The position numbers were made by a program, and so were the translations under genes. The notes under the pieces were generated by a model. The model searched no databases. It was not told the origin of the DNA and saw only the letters and a list, made by a program, of their open reading frames with translations. A stretch of 36,245 bases of DNA from Sedimentisphaerales bacterium (lineage in GTDB: Bacteria > Planctomycetota > Phycisphaerae > Sedimentisphaerales > SG8-4), in assembly GCA_016928975.1 (NCBI GenBank), contig JAFGJR010000106.1:1-36245 (forward strand), given 5' to 3'. This document shows, piece after piece, positions 8,470-18,300 of this stretch (within the stretch, counting starts at the first letter, position 1; every line of letters begins with the position of its first letter).

Positions 8470-9357
8470 TTACTTCACGGAGTCGTCTTCGGGCAGGTTG
8501 AGCTGTCTGTAGAGGCTGCGACGGCCTTTCTTGTCGTCCTCCAGCGTAGCTTTGGCGTATTCCGCAACCTCCTGGGCCTTCTCGCGTGGGACCACGATGA
8601 CGCCGTCGCCGTCGGCGACGATCAAGTCGCCAGGGCGGACGAGGACGCCGCCGCACTCGATGGGACGATTGACCGACTCGATTTCGTTGCGCCCCGGACG
8701 GATACCTCGCGTCACGTGTCGCAGGTACAGCGGCACCTGCTCGGTGGCGATTTCATCGGTATCGCGGCCGCCGACATTGGTGACTACGCCGACACAGCCG
8801 CGAAGCTTCCAGCCCATGATGTTGTTCGACCCGATCGTGCCGACGTCGGAATTGGGGGCGTCGTCGATCACCAGAGCGGTTCCCTTGCGAATCAACGGCA
8901 CGAAGGGCTCCGGGGTCACTGTGTTGTACGTCTGGCCGACCCATTTGTCGAACGCGGCGGTTTCCATCGCTGGAGCAGGGGGCTTGTTCGTTGGGACGTA
9001 GCGGGCCGTCACGGCAATGCCGATGAACCGGTGTTTGTAGTGCGTCGTGTCTTTCCAGGAGGGGTGAATGTCGGGCGACATCAGGCCGACGTTGGCCAAC
9101 CCGACCTTATCCATCCCGTCGGAAACATCCGATACCCGCAATCCCTCGAACAACTTGAGGATTCTCAGGTCTTCCTCCTCGCTGTACACTCGGGTTTCCA
9201 TGAAGTTTCTGCCCGCCCGCAGGTCCTCGGCCGCCGGCCTTGGGCTTTGCTGCGCCGCCACAGGAACCGAAACCACGGCCATCCACATCGCCGTGAGGAT
9301 GAGCAAGCTCGCTGCCAGGACCAGGGTGAACGCTTTCCCGCTTCTCGGATTCATCAT
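8470..9357 (-). CDS. exported RraA-family protein (HMG/CHA aldolase-like)
   Basis: The body (about residues 55-280) matches the RraA/dimethylmenaquinone-methyltransferase-like superfamily, which includes 4-hydroxy-4-methyl-2-oxoglutarate aldolases and the RNase E inhibitor RraA. Recognisable parts are LRVSDVSDGMDKVG, the glycine-rich IGSNNIMGWKLRGCVGVV, NVGGRDTDEI with the family Arg-Asp pair, and GDLIVADGDGVIVVP. Unusually it starts with a hydrophobic segment ending VPVAAQQ, a signal peptide or anchor (residues about 8-36), so it probably works outside the cytoplasm. That argues for a catabolic enzyme rather than an RNase regulator. The start is chosen after GGAGGT at 9363-9368; ATG 9357 and ATG 9354 are both well placed, and an ATG five codons upstream (9372) precedes that site. 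It is convergent with the LRR gene. Its substrate is unknown. Confidence 0.85.
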   Translation of the reverse strand: MMNPRSGKAFTLVLAASLLILTAMWMAVVSVPVAAQQSPRPAAEDLRAGRNFMETRVYSEEEDLRILKLFEGLRVSDVSDGMDKVGLANVGLMSPDIHPSWKDTTHYKHRFIGIAVTARYVPTNKPPAPAMETAAFDKWVGQTYNTVTPEPFVPLIRKGTALVIDDAPNSDVGTIGSNNIMGWKLRGCVGVVTNVGGRDTDEIATEQVPLYLRHVTRGIRPGRNEIESVNRPIECGGVLVRPGDLIVADGDGVIVVPREKAQEVAEYAKATLEDDKKGRRSLYRQLNLPEDDSVK

Positions 9358-10144
9358 TGCTGACCTCCACAATCATCGGTTGAGCTGTCGATTCTGCGGC
9401 CCGTCCGTCCAGGCCGTGGCCATACTATACTCGCCTCGGATATCGTCCGGAAGCAGGACCGCTCAGTTTTCTGTGTGACTCGCTGCCGCAGATGCAGGGC
9501 ATGCCTGAGATGACAGTGTTGAAATCTGTGACGCAGTGCGGAGCGGCGCAATGAAAAGCCCCTGTGGAGCCGGAGCGAGGATATTCCCAAAGCCAATTGT
9601 CGGTATGTGTTTGAAATACCCGCCAGTCGCTGCGCAGGGGCAGAGGTTCAACGGATTTCCGAGATGCCACTATGTTACTGACATTGCGTTCGCCAACAGA
9701 CCCCCTTACACATTGTTGTGACCTCAACTCTCGTCGTTCATGTCTCCCATCGGCAGGCACTTCACCTCCACTTGAGCCTTTCTGGGAGAGCCGCGAGGGC
9801 CGCCAATCCTCTCCGGCGAGCGGGTGAACCGCGATCCCAGAAGAGCCATCTTCCCCCGTTTCCCAAGCTGCCCTGACCAACAGGGATGAACTCCGCTGTC
9901 GTTCTCTGTAGCCTGGCGATCTGCCTGACTTAGCCCCGATAATCTGCGAGATCGGCCCGAACGAGATTCCGCAGGATTCAGAAGAAAATCTGCGTCTTGC
10001 AGGCCTTCCGTGATTCGGATCACAGGGCGATCTCTGACAAGCTCCGGGACTGTCTGGGAGTGCAGGAATGAACTGCCCGATCGCTCTTGTGCCGGGGTTT
10101 GCCACTCTCTATGATAGGATCCTGACCTGATTCGCGGACCGAGC
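9358..10144. other. intergenic region without a supported gene
   Basis: About 790 bases separate the divergent RraA-like and ArfB-like genes. Open frames on both strands lack convincing ribosome binding sites and recognisable domains. A minus-strand TATAGT near 9423-9428 could be the -10 box of the RraA-like gene, with a poor -35 (TTCCGG). On the minus strand, codons ending at 9724 give a tail ending CLPMGDMNDES that looks coding-like in base use, but I recognise nothing in it. Confidence 0.3.
10087..10115 (+). promoter_or_regulatory. promoter of the ArfB-like gene
   Basis: TTGTGC (10087-10092) and TATGAT (10110-10115) are spaced by 17 bases. Transcription would begin near 10122 and leave a leader of about 23 bases before ATG 10145, with only a weak GGA ribosome binding site. 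Confidence 0.5.
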
Positions 10145-10567
10145 ATGATTGAGATTGCCGACAACACGTTTGTCCCGGAAGAAGAGTTCACGTTCAAGAC
10201 CTCGCGCAGCAGCGGACCGGGCGGGCAGAATGTGAACAAGCTCAATACGCGGGTCACAGTGCTGTTCAACGTGGGCGGCTCGCCCAGCTTATCCGACGAC
10301 CAGAAACGGCGGATTCTGGCCAGGCTGTCGAGCCGGATCGATCGTCACGGAGTCCTGCGGGTCATTTCACAGCGTCACCGTTCGCAGGAGGCGAACCGCC
10401 GGGCGGCGATGGAACGCCTGGAACAGCTATTGCAGGAGGCCCTGAAGCCTGCGCCTACCCGCAAGAGGACCCACGTTCCCACCGCCGCTCGCGAACGCCG
10501 ACTGGACGAGAAGAAGCGGCGCAGCCGTCTCAAGAGCCAGAGGACAAGGCAGGATTGGGACCAGTGA
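10145..10567 (+). CDS. arfB: ArfB-type peptidyl-tRNA hydrolase (ribosome rescue)
   Basis: A 140-residue protein with the class I release-factor core SRSSGPGGQNVNKLNTRV; the catalytic GGQ is residues 26-28. After the core comes a basic tail (KRRSRLKSQRTRQDWDQ) like that of ArfB/YaeJ/ICT1, which inserts into the empty mRNA channel. There is no codon-recognition domain, so it is not RF1 or RF2. The role is to hydrolyse peptidyl-tRNA on stalled ribosomes, as an alternative to tmRNA. A dedicated promoter lies at 10087-10115 and the gene appears monocistronic. Confidence 0.88.
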   Translation: MIEIADNTFVPEEEFTFKTSRSSGPGGQNVNKLNTRVTVLFNVGGSPSLSDDQKRRILARLSSRIDRHGVLRVISQRHRSQEANRRAAMERLEQLLQEALKPAPTRKRTHVPTAARERRLDEKKRRSRLKSQRTRQDWDQ

Positions 10568-10589
10568 TGACAGCGTGCTCGGACGAATG

Positions 10590-10688
10590 CTACTTCGCTT
10601 TTCTTTTGCGCGAGGCCAGGAAGACGACCACCGCCGTGATGACCATGAGCACCAGAACTTCACTCGGGCTCAGCAACAAACCTAACAC
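10590..10688 (-). CDS. candidate 32-residue single-span membrane protein
   Basis: On the minus strand a GTG at 10688 follows a GGAG (10696-10699) by seven bases and opens a 32-residue frame, MLGLLLSPSEVLVLMVITAV followed by VVFLASRKRKAK. It has one hydrophobic helix and a basic tail. The LSPSEVLVLMV start is loosely like TatA-type N-termini, but the FGP hinge and amphipathic helix of TatA are absent. The rest of the 323-base gap between arfB and the M56 gene shows nothing else. It may be a real small membrane protein or a gene remnant. Confidence 0.3.
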   Translation of the reverse strand: MLGLLLSPSEVLVLMVITAVVVFLASRKRKAK

Positions 10689-10890
10689 ACCTTGTCTCCG
10701 TCCTGCACTGCTGTTCCTTGCCGGCCACGAGCCGCCATCCCGACGGTCGGGCGCCGAAGCTCATTGAAACACAAAACGCCGTGCGCGTCCAATCGATTTG
10801 TCGTCTCCCTGATGCCGCTCCCCCGGAATTCTCACATTTTCCCTGTAATAGATTTCCGTTTCGGGCGTCTTAACCTGTGAAAGGCGTGAT

Positions 10891-11805
10891 ATGGAATGGA
10901 CGATTGAGCAAGTGAATAGAATGGGCGGGGTCTTTGTAGGGCTTGCCTTCCCGATGTTCCTGACCTCCGCGGCACTGATCGCTTCTGTTCTGTCCGTGGA
11001 GTTCATCCTGCGAACGCGGGTCCGTGCCGCCCTGCGGTATTGGCTCGTCGTTTCGGTCCTGGCCTATCTTCTATTGATCCCTTTTTTCTCATTAAGTCCT
11101 CCTTCTACCCATCGGCTGGCTGGCGCGGCTGCCTATGCAAGCCCGACGTGTTCTGCGCCAGTGAGCCACAACGCTCCCCTGTCCCGCTCTATCACCGGAC
11201 AATCTCAGACCACCATGGCTGGGACGGGGGAGCGACCGGCAAAGCTGACGTGGCAGGGGACTGTATTCGTGCTCTGGCTGGCGGGTGTCCTCGTCGCCGG
11301 CGGTCTGCTCGTGTATCGCGCGGCGACCGCCTGCCGGCAGATCAAGGGCTCACCTCCGGCCAATTTGCTGATGAAGGACATCCTGGCCTACTGCCGCAAG
11401 CGAATGCGGGTCTGGGGCAAGATCCAACTGAAGGTCTCCGAAGAAGGGACACAGCCGGTCGTGTGCGGCCTGCTGCGGCCTGTGATCGTGGTGCCGCGAA
11501 ACCTCGCCCCCTCCCTGGGCTCACGCCACCTTCGCGACGTGCTCTTTCATGAGCTGGCCCACGTCAAACGCTGCGACTTGTGGGTCCATCTGATCCAGAA
11601 TTGTGTGCAGGTGCTGTACTTCTACAACCCTCTGCTGTTGTTCGTGCACGCCGCCCTGCGACGGCTGCGCGATGAAGCGGCCGACGAAGCCGTACGCGAC
11701 ACCCTCGGGGATGCGGACCTCGCCTACCGCCAACGTCTCGCCGACGTGGCGACCCTCGCTCTCAAACCACCCACCCCAAGCCTGGCCGTCATCAGCGTCG
11801 CATAG
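10891..11805 (+). CDS. M56 (BlaR1/MecR1-type) membrane metallopeptidase, short form
   Basis: Hydrophobic segments at about residues 10-35, 49-67 and 118-140 precede a cytoplasmic zinc-protease domain with HELAH (H220, E221, H224) and the downstream helix RRLRDEAADEAV holding the third ligand. This is the antirepressor protease of the BlaR1/MecR1 family, which usually cleaves a BlaI/MecI repressor. Here the protein ends at 304 residues with SLAVISVA, where homologues usually continue into a further helix and a long periplasmic sensor. No blaI gene lies next to it. It is therefore either truncated or a short stand-alone member; the active-site residues are intact. The addB start is about 100 bases downstream. 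Confidence 0.8.
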   Translation: MEWTIEQVNRMGGVFVGLAFPMFLTSAALIASVLSVEFILRTRVRAALRYWLVVSVLAYLLLIPFFSLSPPSTHRLAGAAAYASPTCSAPVSHNAPLSRSITGQSQTTMAGTGERPAKLTWQGTVFVLWLAGVLVAGGLLVYRAATACRQIKGSPPANLLMKDILAYCRKRMRVWGKIQLKVSEEGTQPVVCGLLRPVIVVPRNLAPSLGSRHLRDVLFHELAHVKRCDLWVHLIQNCVQVLYFYNPLLLFVHAALRRLRDEAADEAVRDTLGDADLAYRQRLADVATLALKPPTPSLAVISVA

Positions 11806-11906
11806 CCTGCCTTGAAGACCTTGCATTCCCGCGCATTTCCATTGCGGAGCCGCGGCCAGCGTGGTACAAGTTCTTAGGCTCTGGCTGGGTGGCAAGGAAG
11901 GCTGGC

Positions 11907-14900
11907 ATGGCGGTTCAGTTTGTTCTGGGACGGAGCGGGACGGGCAAGACGACGTTCTGCGTTCGCGGCATCGCGGATGCGTTGCAGGAATCGTCGGAGC
12001 AGCCGTTGCTTTTTCTCGTGCCGGAGCAGGCGACGTACGAGGCGGAGCGTGCGATCCTGTCCGATCCGCGAGTCAACGGCTATCACCGGCTGCACATCCT
12101 CTCATTTGACCGGCTTCAACTGCTCTTGCTGGGAAGGCACACGGGCTGGCCGGCCGTTTCGCGAATCGGCCGGGAGATGCTGATCCACAAAATCCTGCGA
12201 GATACCAACGACAAGCTGCGAGTCCTCGGCTCGTCGGCCCTGTTGCCTGGTTTTGCGCAGCACATGGCCGACACGGTGTCCGAGCTGCATCGCTATGCGC
12301 TCCTGCCCGAGGACGTTGATGAGTTGGTGGACCGGTTGGGGAAGGGGCAAGGCAGTCGCCTGACAGCCCTGAAGTTCGCCGATATCGCGTTGATCTTTCG
12401 CCGCTACTCGCAGCTCCTGGAAGGCAGGTTCATCGACCCGCAGGCCCAGGTGACTGCGGCCCGCAAGGCGGTCGCGGACATGGATTTCGTAAAGGGGGCG
12501 AGGCTGTGGATCGACGGATTTGCCAGCTTCACCGGCGCCGAACTGGCGATTCTGAGCGAGTTGCTCAGGGCGGTCGATCATGCCTACGTGGCGTTTTGCG
12601 TCGATCCTGGGCGCGTCGGGTCGGCCACGAGCCATTGCTCTGCGCCGGCGCCGGAGGGGCTGTTCGAGCCGGTGGAGCGGACCTGTTTCGATCTGCTGCG
12701 CCGGGCAGGCGAATCAAAACTCCACGTGGTTCCGCCGATCATCCTGAGCCGGGTGCGTCGATTCGATCCCTGCCCGCCGCTGAAGCACGTCGAGCAGAAC
12801 CTCTTCTGTCCTGGGGCCGGCGTATCAAAAGCGGAGGGCAGAATCCGGATAATCTCCGCGCCCAACATTCGCGCGGAAATCCAATTCGTCGCCAGGCAAA
12901 TCCTGACGCTCGTCCGGGACAAAGGCTATCGCTATCGCGATATCGCCGTGGTGGCCTCTGACCTCGACCGTTATGAGCACTACGTGCGCGCATATTTCGA
13001 CGGCTACGAGATCCCATTCTTCATCGACAAGAGGAGACCCCTCGATCAGCATCCGGTCGTGGCGTTGATCTGCACGGCCCTGGAGGCAGTCACAGGCGGC
13101 TTCGACCACGCGGATGTCTTCGCATATCTCAAGAGCGACCTGGCTGCAATTGACCCGGCGAAGATCGACCTGCTGGAGAACTACTGCCTGGCGTTCGGCG
13201 TGGATGGTCGCGATTGGTTGAGCGACGAGCCGTGGCGGTTCAAGGCCGGCGACGACATCGACTTCGATGAGGACGCGATCAATCGTATTCGCGAACAGGC
13301 AGCCGGGCCTCTGCTGGCGCTTCGGGAGGCCCTGCACCTCAATGGGGACGTCCAGAAGACCCTGACCGCCGGCGCATTCACACGCTGCATCTTCGACCTC
13401 CTGGACGGCCTGCACGTGCGAGGGCGACTGAACGCGTGGGTGGAGCAGGCCCGCGAGCAGGGCGATCTGAGCACGGCCGACGAGCATCGGCAGTTCTTCG
13501 ACACGCTGATCGACGTCTTCGACGAGCTGGTCGAGGTCTTCACACACGAGGAGATGACCGCACAGGATTATTTTGGGATTCTGCGCTCCGCCTTCTCACA
13601 AATGACGCTGGCGCTCATCCCGCCGAGCCTTGACCAGGTGCTCGTCGGCTCCATCGAGCGAAGTCGTCATCCGAACCTCAAGGCGATCTTCCTGCTCGGC
13701 GCGACACAGAAGCAATTCCCCGTCCCGATCGCGGTGAACAGCGTGCTGACCGACGAGGACCGCAACGCCGCTGAGGCCACCGAGTTTCACCTGGCGCCGA
13801 CCACCGCTCAGTCCCTCGCCGACCGCCAGTATTTCGCATACATCGCGTTCACAAGGCCGTCGGAGTTTCTGTGCGTCAGCTTCCCGTGCCTCGACGAGAA
13901 AGGAGGGCCTGTCGCGCGCTCTCACTTCATTGATGATCTGCAGTTGCTGTTCGACGATCTGCACGAGGAGTTCATCGCGGATGACTTGCCGGAGATCGAC
14001 GACGTTCGCAACGGAGCAGAGCTGGCGGAGTTGCTCTGCACGCGGCTGGGCCGAGATGCGTTCCTGCCTGCCGCCGGCGACAAGGAGCAGCTCCGCGGTT
14101 TGCTGGACGCGATGCAATGGGCCGGCGATCAGGAGGCGATTGTCCGGCCGGTTTCTACGGCGCTGAGCTATGACAACGCGGCGTGCCTGGAGCCGGCCGT
14201 CACAAAGGACCTCTTGGGCCCGGAGATTCCGGGCTCGGCGACGCGTCTGGCGACATTTGCCGCCTGCCCCTATGAGCACTTCGCGCGCTACACTCTGGAC
14301 CTCAAGCCGCGGCGCGAATTCAAGCTCGAGCCGCTGGACCTGGGTCGGTTCTATCATGACGCCCTGGATCGCCTCCAGAGGCGTCTGTCGGCCGAGCGGC
14401 AGAATTTCGCCTCCGTTGAGCAAGGCCGGTTGACACAACTCCTGCAAGAGCACATCGCGGAGTTTACAGAGCAGGACCCATTCCTCGCCCATTTCGTCCA
14501 ACGGTCGGCACACAACGCCTTCATCATATACAGCGCGAGCGAGACCTTGCGGGAGTGCGTCTTGGCCATCGCGCAAATGGTCCAGGCGGGCTCGTTCCGA
14601 CCTCAGTTGTCCGAAGTGGCCTTCGGCCACGTGGCGGGCGCTTCGGACAAGTTCGGTCGATTCGAGCTGCCTCTTCCGGACGGCCGTGTGCTCGTCTTGA
14701 GCGGCAAGATCGACCGGGTCGACATCGCCGAACTGAGCGGCAGAAGGGCCGCGCTCATCTTCGATTACAAGCGAACGCAGAGCAGCGCGAGTTTCGGTTG
14801 GTCGGACCTGTATCATGGCCTCGACGTCCAACTCGCCGTGTATATGCTTGCCGTCCGCCACGCCGGCTCGGCGTACGCGGACGATGTCGCCGGGGCGGTC

Positions 14901-15344
14901 TACCTGCCTGTCGAAGCAACACCGCAGAGGGCCACGCCGGCTGAGTTTGAGGCGGAAGCCCACACGTTCCAGCACAAGGCCCGAGGAATCATCAACGGCA
15001 CCTACTGTGGCCACCTCGACGCCAACGCGTCCGGGAACAGCGCCTTCTACAACTTCTACGTGACGAAGGACCAGCAGCCGTATGGGCACTACGGCAGGAG
15101 CAATGTTCTGCGCCCGGAGCATTTCGCACGCTTGCTCGACTGGTCGCGGAACAAGATCGTTCGCCTGGCGGTCGACATCGCGTCGGGCAGGATCGAGTCT
15201 ACGCCGTATCATCGCGGCAACGAGCGAGGATGCATGTTTTGCGAGTTTCTGCCCGTGTGCCGCTTCGACTGGCAGATCAACGACTACAACTTCCTGAAGC
15301 CGATGAACAAGGACAATCTGATCGCGCTGCTTGACAACGAATGA
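11907..15344 (+). CDS. addB: ATP-dependent helicase/nuclease subunit B
   Basis: AddB pairs with AddA to resect double-strand breaks and respond to Chi for RecA loading. The protein (1145 residues) opens with MAVQFVLGRSGTGKT, whose Walker-type loop is G8-T15. A RecB-like nuclease domain near the C-terminus has ALIFDYKRTQ. Four cysteines of the AddB iron-sulfur clamp are visible: C787 (FAACPYEHF) and C1109, C1112, C1118 (CMFCEFLPVC). Middle-region helicase motifs are degenerate, as usual for AddB. ATG 11907 is chosen because AAGGAAGG lies just upstream; a GTG at 11889 would add six residues. The stop overlaps the addA start (ATGA). Confidence 0.93.
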   Translation: MAVQFVLGRSGTGKTTFCVRGIADALQESSEQPLLFLVPEQATYEAERAILSDPRVNGYHRLHILSFDRLQLLLLGRHTGWPAVSRIGREMLIHKILRDTNDKLRVLGSSALLPGFAQHMADTVSELHRYALLPEDVDELVDRLGKGQGSRLTALKFADIALIFRRYSQLLEGRFIDPQAQVTAARKAVADMDFVKGARLWIDGFASFTGAELAILSELLRAVDHAYVAFCVDPGRVGSATSHCSAPAPEGLFEPVERTCFDLLRRAGESKLHVVPPIILSRVRRFDPCPPLKHVEQNLFCPGAGVSKAEGRIRIISAPNIRAEIQFVARQILTLVRDKGYRYRDIAVVASDLDRYEHYVRAYFDGYEIPFFIDKRRPLDQHPVVALICTALEAVTGGFDHADVFAYLKSDLAAIDPAKIDLLENYCLAFGVDGRDWLSDEPWRFKAGDDIDFDEDAINRIREQAAGPLLALREALHLNGDVQKTLTAGAFTRCIFDLLDGLHVRGRLNAWVEQAREQGDLSTADEHRQFFDTLIDVFDELVEVFTHEEMTAQDYFGILRSAFSQMTLALIPPSLDQVLVGSIERSRHPNLKAIFLLGATQKQFPVPIAVNSVLTDEDRNAAEATEFHLAPTTAQSLADRQYFAYIAFTRPSEFLCVSFPCLDEKGGPVARSHFIDDLQLLFDDLHEEFIADDLPEIDDVRNGAELAELLCTRLGRDAFLPAAGDKEQLRGLLDAMQWAGDQEAIVRPVSTALSYDNAACLEPAVTKDLLGPEIPGSATRLATFAACPYEHFARYTLDLKPRREFKLEPLDLGRFYHDALDRLQRRLSAERQNFASVEQGRLTQLLQEHIAEFTEQDPFLAHFVQRSAHNAFIIYSASETLRECVLAIAQMVQAGSFRPQLSEVAFGHVAGASDKFGRFELPLPDGRVLVLSGKIDRVDIAELSGRRAALIFDYKRTQSSASFGWSDLYHGLDVQLAVYMLAVRHAGSAYADDVAGAVYLPVEATPQRATPAEFEAEAHTFQHKARGIINGTYCGHLDANASGNSAFYNFYVTKDQQPYGHYGRSNVLRPEHFARLLDWSRNKIVRLAVDIASGRIESTPYHRGNERGCMFCEFLPVCRFDWQINDYNFLKPMNKDNLIALLDNE

Positions 15345-18300
15345 GCAAGGACAGGCAAATCAAGTGGACAGACCAACAGACGCGGGCGATCCTGAGCCGC
15401 GGCGGCAACGTCTTTGTCACCGCGTCGGCCGGCACAGGCAAGACGGCGGTCCTTTCGGGCCGCTGCGTCAATTTGATCTCCGACGGCGCCGTGTGCCCCG
15501 ATGTCCTCAACATGCTCGTCCTGACGTTTACGGATGCCGCCGCCGAGCAGATGCGCTCCCGTATCGGCAAGCAGCTTCGCGAGGCGTTTCATCAGTCTCG
15601 CGACTCGCGACTGGCTCGCCAGCTCACTCTGCTCCAGGGCGCCGACATCAGCACGATTCACTCGTTCTGCAAGCGCCTGATCACGGAGCACTTTCACGAG
15701 CTGTCCCTCGATCCGTCGTTCCGCGTGATCGACAGCGACGAGGCCATGCTCCTCAAGGCGGAAATGCTGGAAGAGACCATCGAATGGGCATGGCAGCAGA
15801 GTCACCTGTCCCAGAGCTTGCACGAGCTTCTGCGAGGCCGGGACCTGCGCACGAACAACGGGTTTCTCTCCAGCGTCATCCAGATCAGCGACTTCCTCGA
15901 AGGGGTCGTGGCGCCCGATGCCTGGTGTGAGCGGGCCCGCGCGATGGCGTTCTTGACGGACTCGCCGGAGGCCGGGCTGGGACGCAAACAGAAGAAACTC
16001 ATCGAGAATCGCCTGAACGCGGCTCTTTCCCGGCTTGGCTGGGCCCGGAAGCTGTATCGCAAGGAAATCCCCGACGGCGACTGGGCGGACAGGATCGAGG
16101 CGGCCTGGGTCGAACCCGTCGGCGAGTGCCTCACGAAACTCCGGGCGGACGACTGGCCCGGCTGCGTCGAGCGCATCGGGGCTATCCAGTCGTTGCGCAA
16201 GATCAGCCCGAAGGGCCTGTCCGAGGCGGTTGGGGACGTGGTGGCGACTCTTCTCGACGGGGCCAGCCGTACCGTGAAGGGCCTCGGCGACCTGGCCCTC
16301 GTCAATCCCGATTACCTGGAGATCGTCGGTCGCTCAACGAGCTTGCAGACGCAGGTTCTCATCGAGCTGGTGCAGAAATTCACTCGACTGTACGCGGAAC
16401 GCAAGCGCGCACTGAGCGGCCTGGATTTTGCCGATCTCGAACGCTTCGCCCTCCAACTGCTGGCGGAATTCCCGCCCGGCGGGCAACACAAGCCTACGGA
16501 GACCGCCCTGGCCCTGCGAAAACGCTACAAGTACATCTTCGTGGACGAGTATCAGGACATCAACCCGGTGCAGCAGGCGATCCTCGACGCGCTGAGCTCC
16601 GGCGACAACGTCTTCGTCGTCGGCGACGTCAAGCAGAGCATCTACGCCTGGCGCGGCGCGGAGCCGACGATCTTCCTCGAACACCTGGTCCCGGCGTCCG
16701 TCGCCCCGAAGGACATCGCTCACGGCTTTCGCGTGGACCTGAACTACAACTTCCGTTCCGCGAAAGGGATTCTGGACTTCGTAAACAAGGTGTTCGGCCG
16801 GATCATGACGGCCGACGTGGCGAACATCGACTATGATGAAGCCGCTCGCCTGCGTCCCTCGCCGCAGGATGAGCCTCAACCTCCAGGTAACGAGCGGCCC
16901 CTTGTGGAGCTGCATATCCTGGACGAGAAAGGCGGAAGCAACACGGACGCAAGGCGCGATGATGAAGAGGATGCGGAGGCCGGTGAGGACCTCGGTCTCG
17001 TGCATTCCCGCCAGCGCCAGGCGGCGATGATCGCGCAGCGGATCCGGCAGATGGTCGGCGCGGACACGGGACAACCGGAATTCCAGGTGCGCGACGCCGA
17101 GACGGACTCGTATCGCCGCGTCGAGTACCGGGACATCGTCATCCTGATGCGCTCGCTGGCGAAAAAAGCGAATGAGTACGTCGAGATTCTGCGGCTCAGC
17201 GGCGTCCCCGTCAGTTGCGACGCGACGGCCGGCTATTTCGAGGCGACCGAGATCAGCGACGTGCTCTGCCTGCTCAAGGTTCTCGACAATCCGCAGCGGG
17301 ACATCGAGCTGGCCGCCGTGCTTCGCGGCCCGTTCTTCGCTCTGTCCGACAGCGACCTGGCCCGGATACGCTTGCACGATTCGCATCCGCCGGCGGTGCC
17401 GAGTTTCTACTCCTGCGCGGTTCGATACCGCCAGAGCGGCCCGGACCAGACGCTGCGAAGCAAGCTCGACGCCGCGTTCGAGACGCTCAGCCGATGGCGC
17501 AGCCTCGCTCGCCGCGGCGACCTGGCCGGACTCCTGTGGCGCGTCTACCGGGAAAGCTCGTTCCTTGCATTCGTCTGTGCGCTGCCCAACGGCCAGGCCC
17601 GCAAGGCCAACCTGCTCAAGCTGCACGACCGCGCCATCCAGTTCGAGGGCTTCGCCAGCAACACGGGGATCGCGTCGCTAACGCGCTTCGTCGAGTTCAT
17701 CGAGCGGCTCCAGGCCGCCGGGCAGGACTGGGCGCCGGCCCAGCCCGGCAGCGCTGCCGGCAACGCCGTGCGCATCCTGAGCGTGCACAAGAGCAAAGGG
17801 CTGGAGTTCCCCGTCGTGTTCCTGGCCGAGATCGAGACCCAGTTCAACCGGCGGGATTTGTACGCGGATCTGGTCGTCGATACGGAGGATGCCGTCGGCC
17901 TGCAAGTTGTGGACGCGCAGTCGAATACGAAGCTGCAATCGCTGGCGCACCAGGTCATCGAGGAGAAGAAACAGGCCGCCGGTCTGGCGGAGGAGATGCG
18001 GATCCTCTACGTCGCCACGACGCGCGCTCGCGATCGACTGATCCTGACGGCGTCGCAAAAGCGGACCGATTGCAGCCGCTTTCTGGCGACCGGCCTGCTG
18101 CTGGGCGAGGAGCGAATCCCCGACTGGCTGCTGACGTCGTGCAAGAACGGCCTGGAATGGGTCCTGTATGGCTTGTCCGATCAGCGGGTCCTGCACCAGG
18201 CGTTCGGCACCGGGCTGAGCGCCAACGCGCGCGACGATGCGCTGCTCGAGTTCAGGCTCTACCGCCCGGCGGAGCTGAAGGCGTTCTCGGAACACGTCCT

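Noticed and set aside
9724..10269. 181-codon minus-strand frame upstream of arfB
   Set aside because: It overlaps the start of arfB and its promoter, lacks a ribosome binding site and shows no recognisable domain.
13596..15212. 538-codon open frame on the minus strand inside addB
   Set aside because: It is the antisense shadow of addB in GC-rich DNA; it has no family features and no ribosome binding site, while the plus frame has all AddB motifs.
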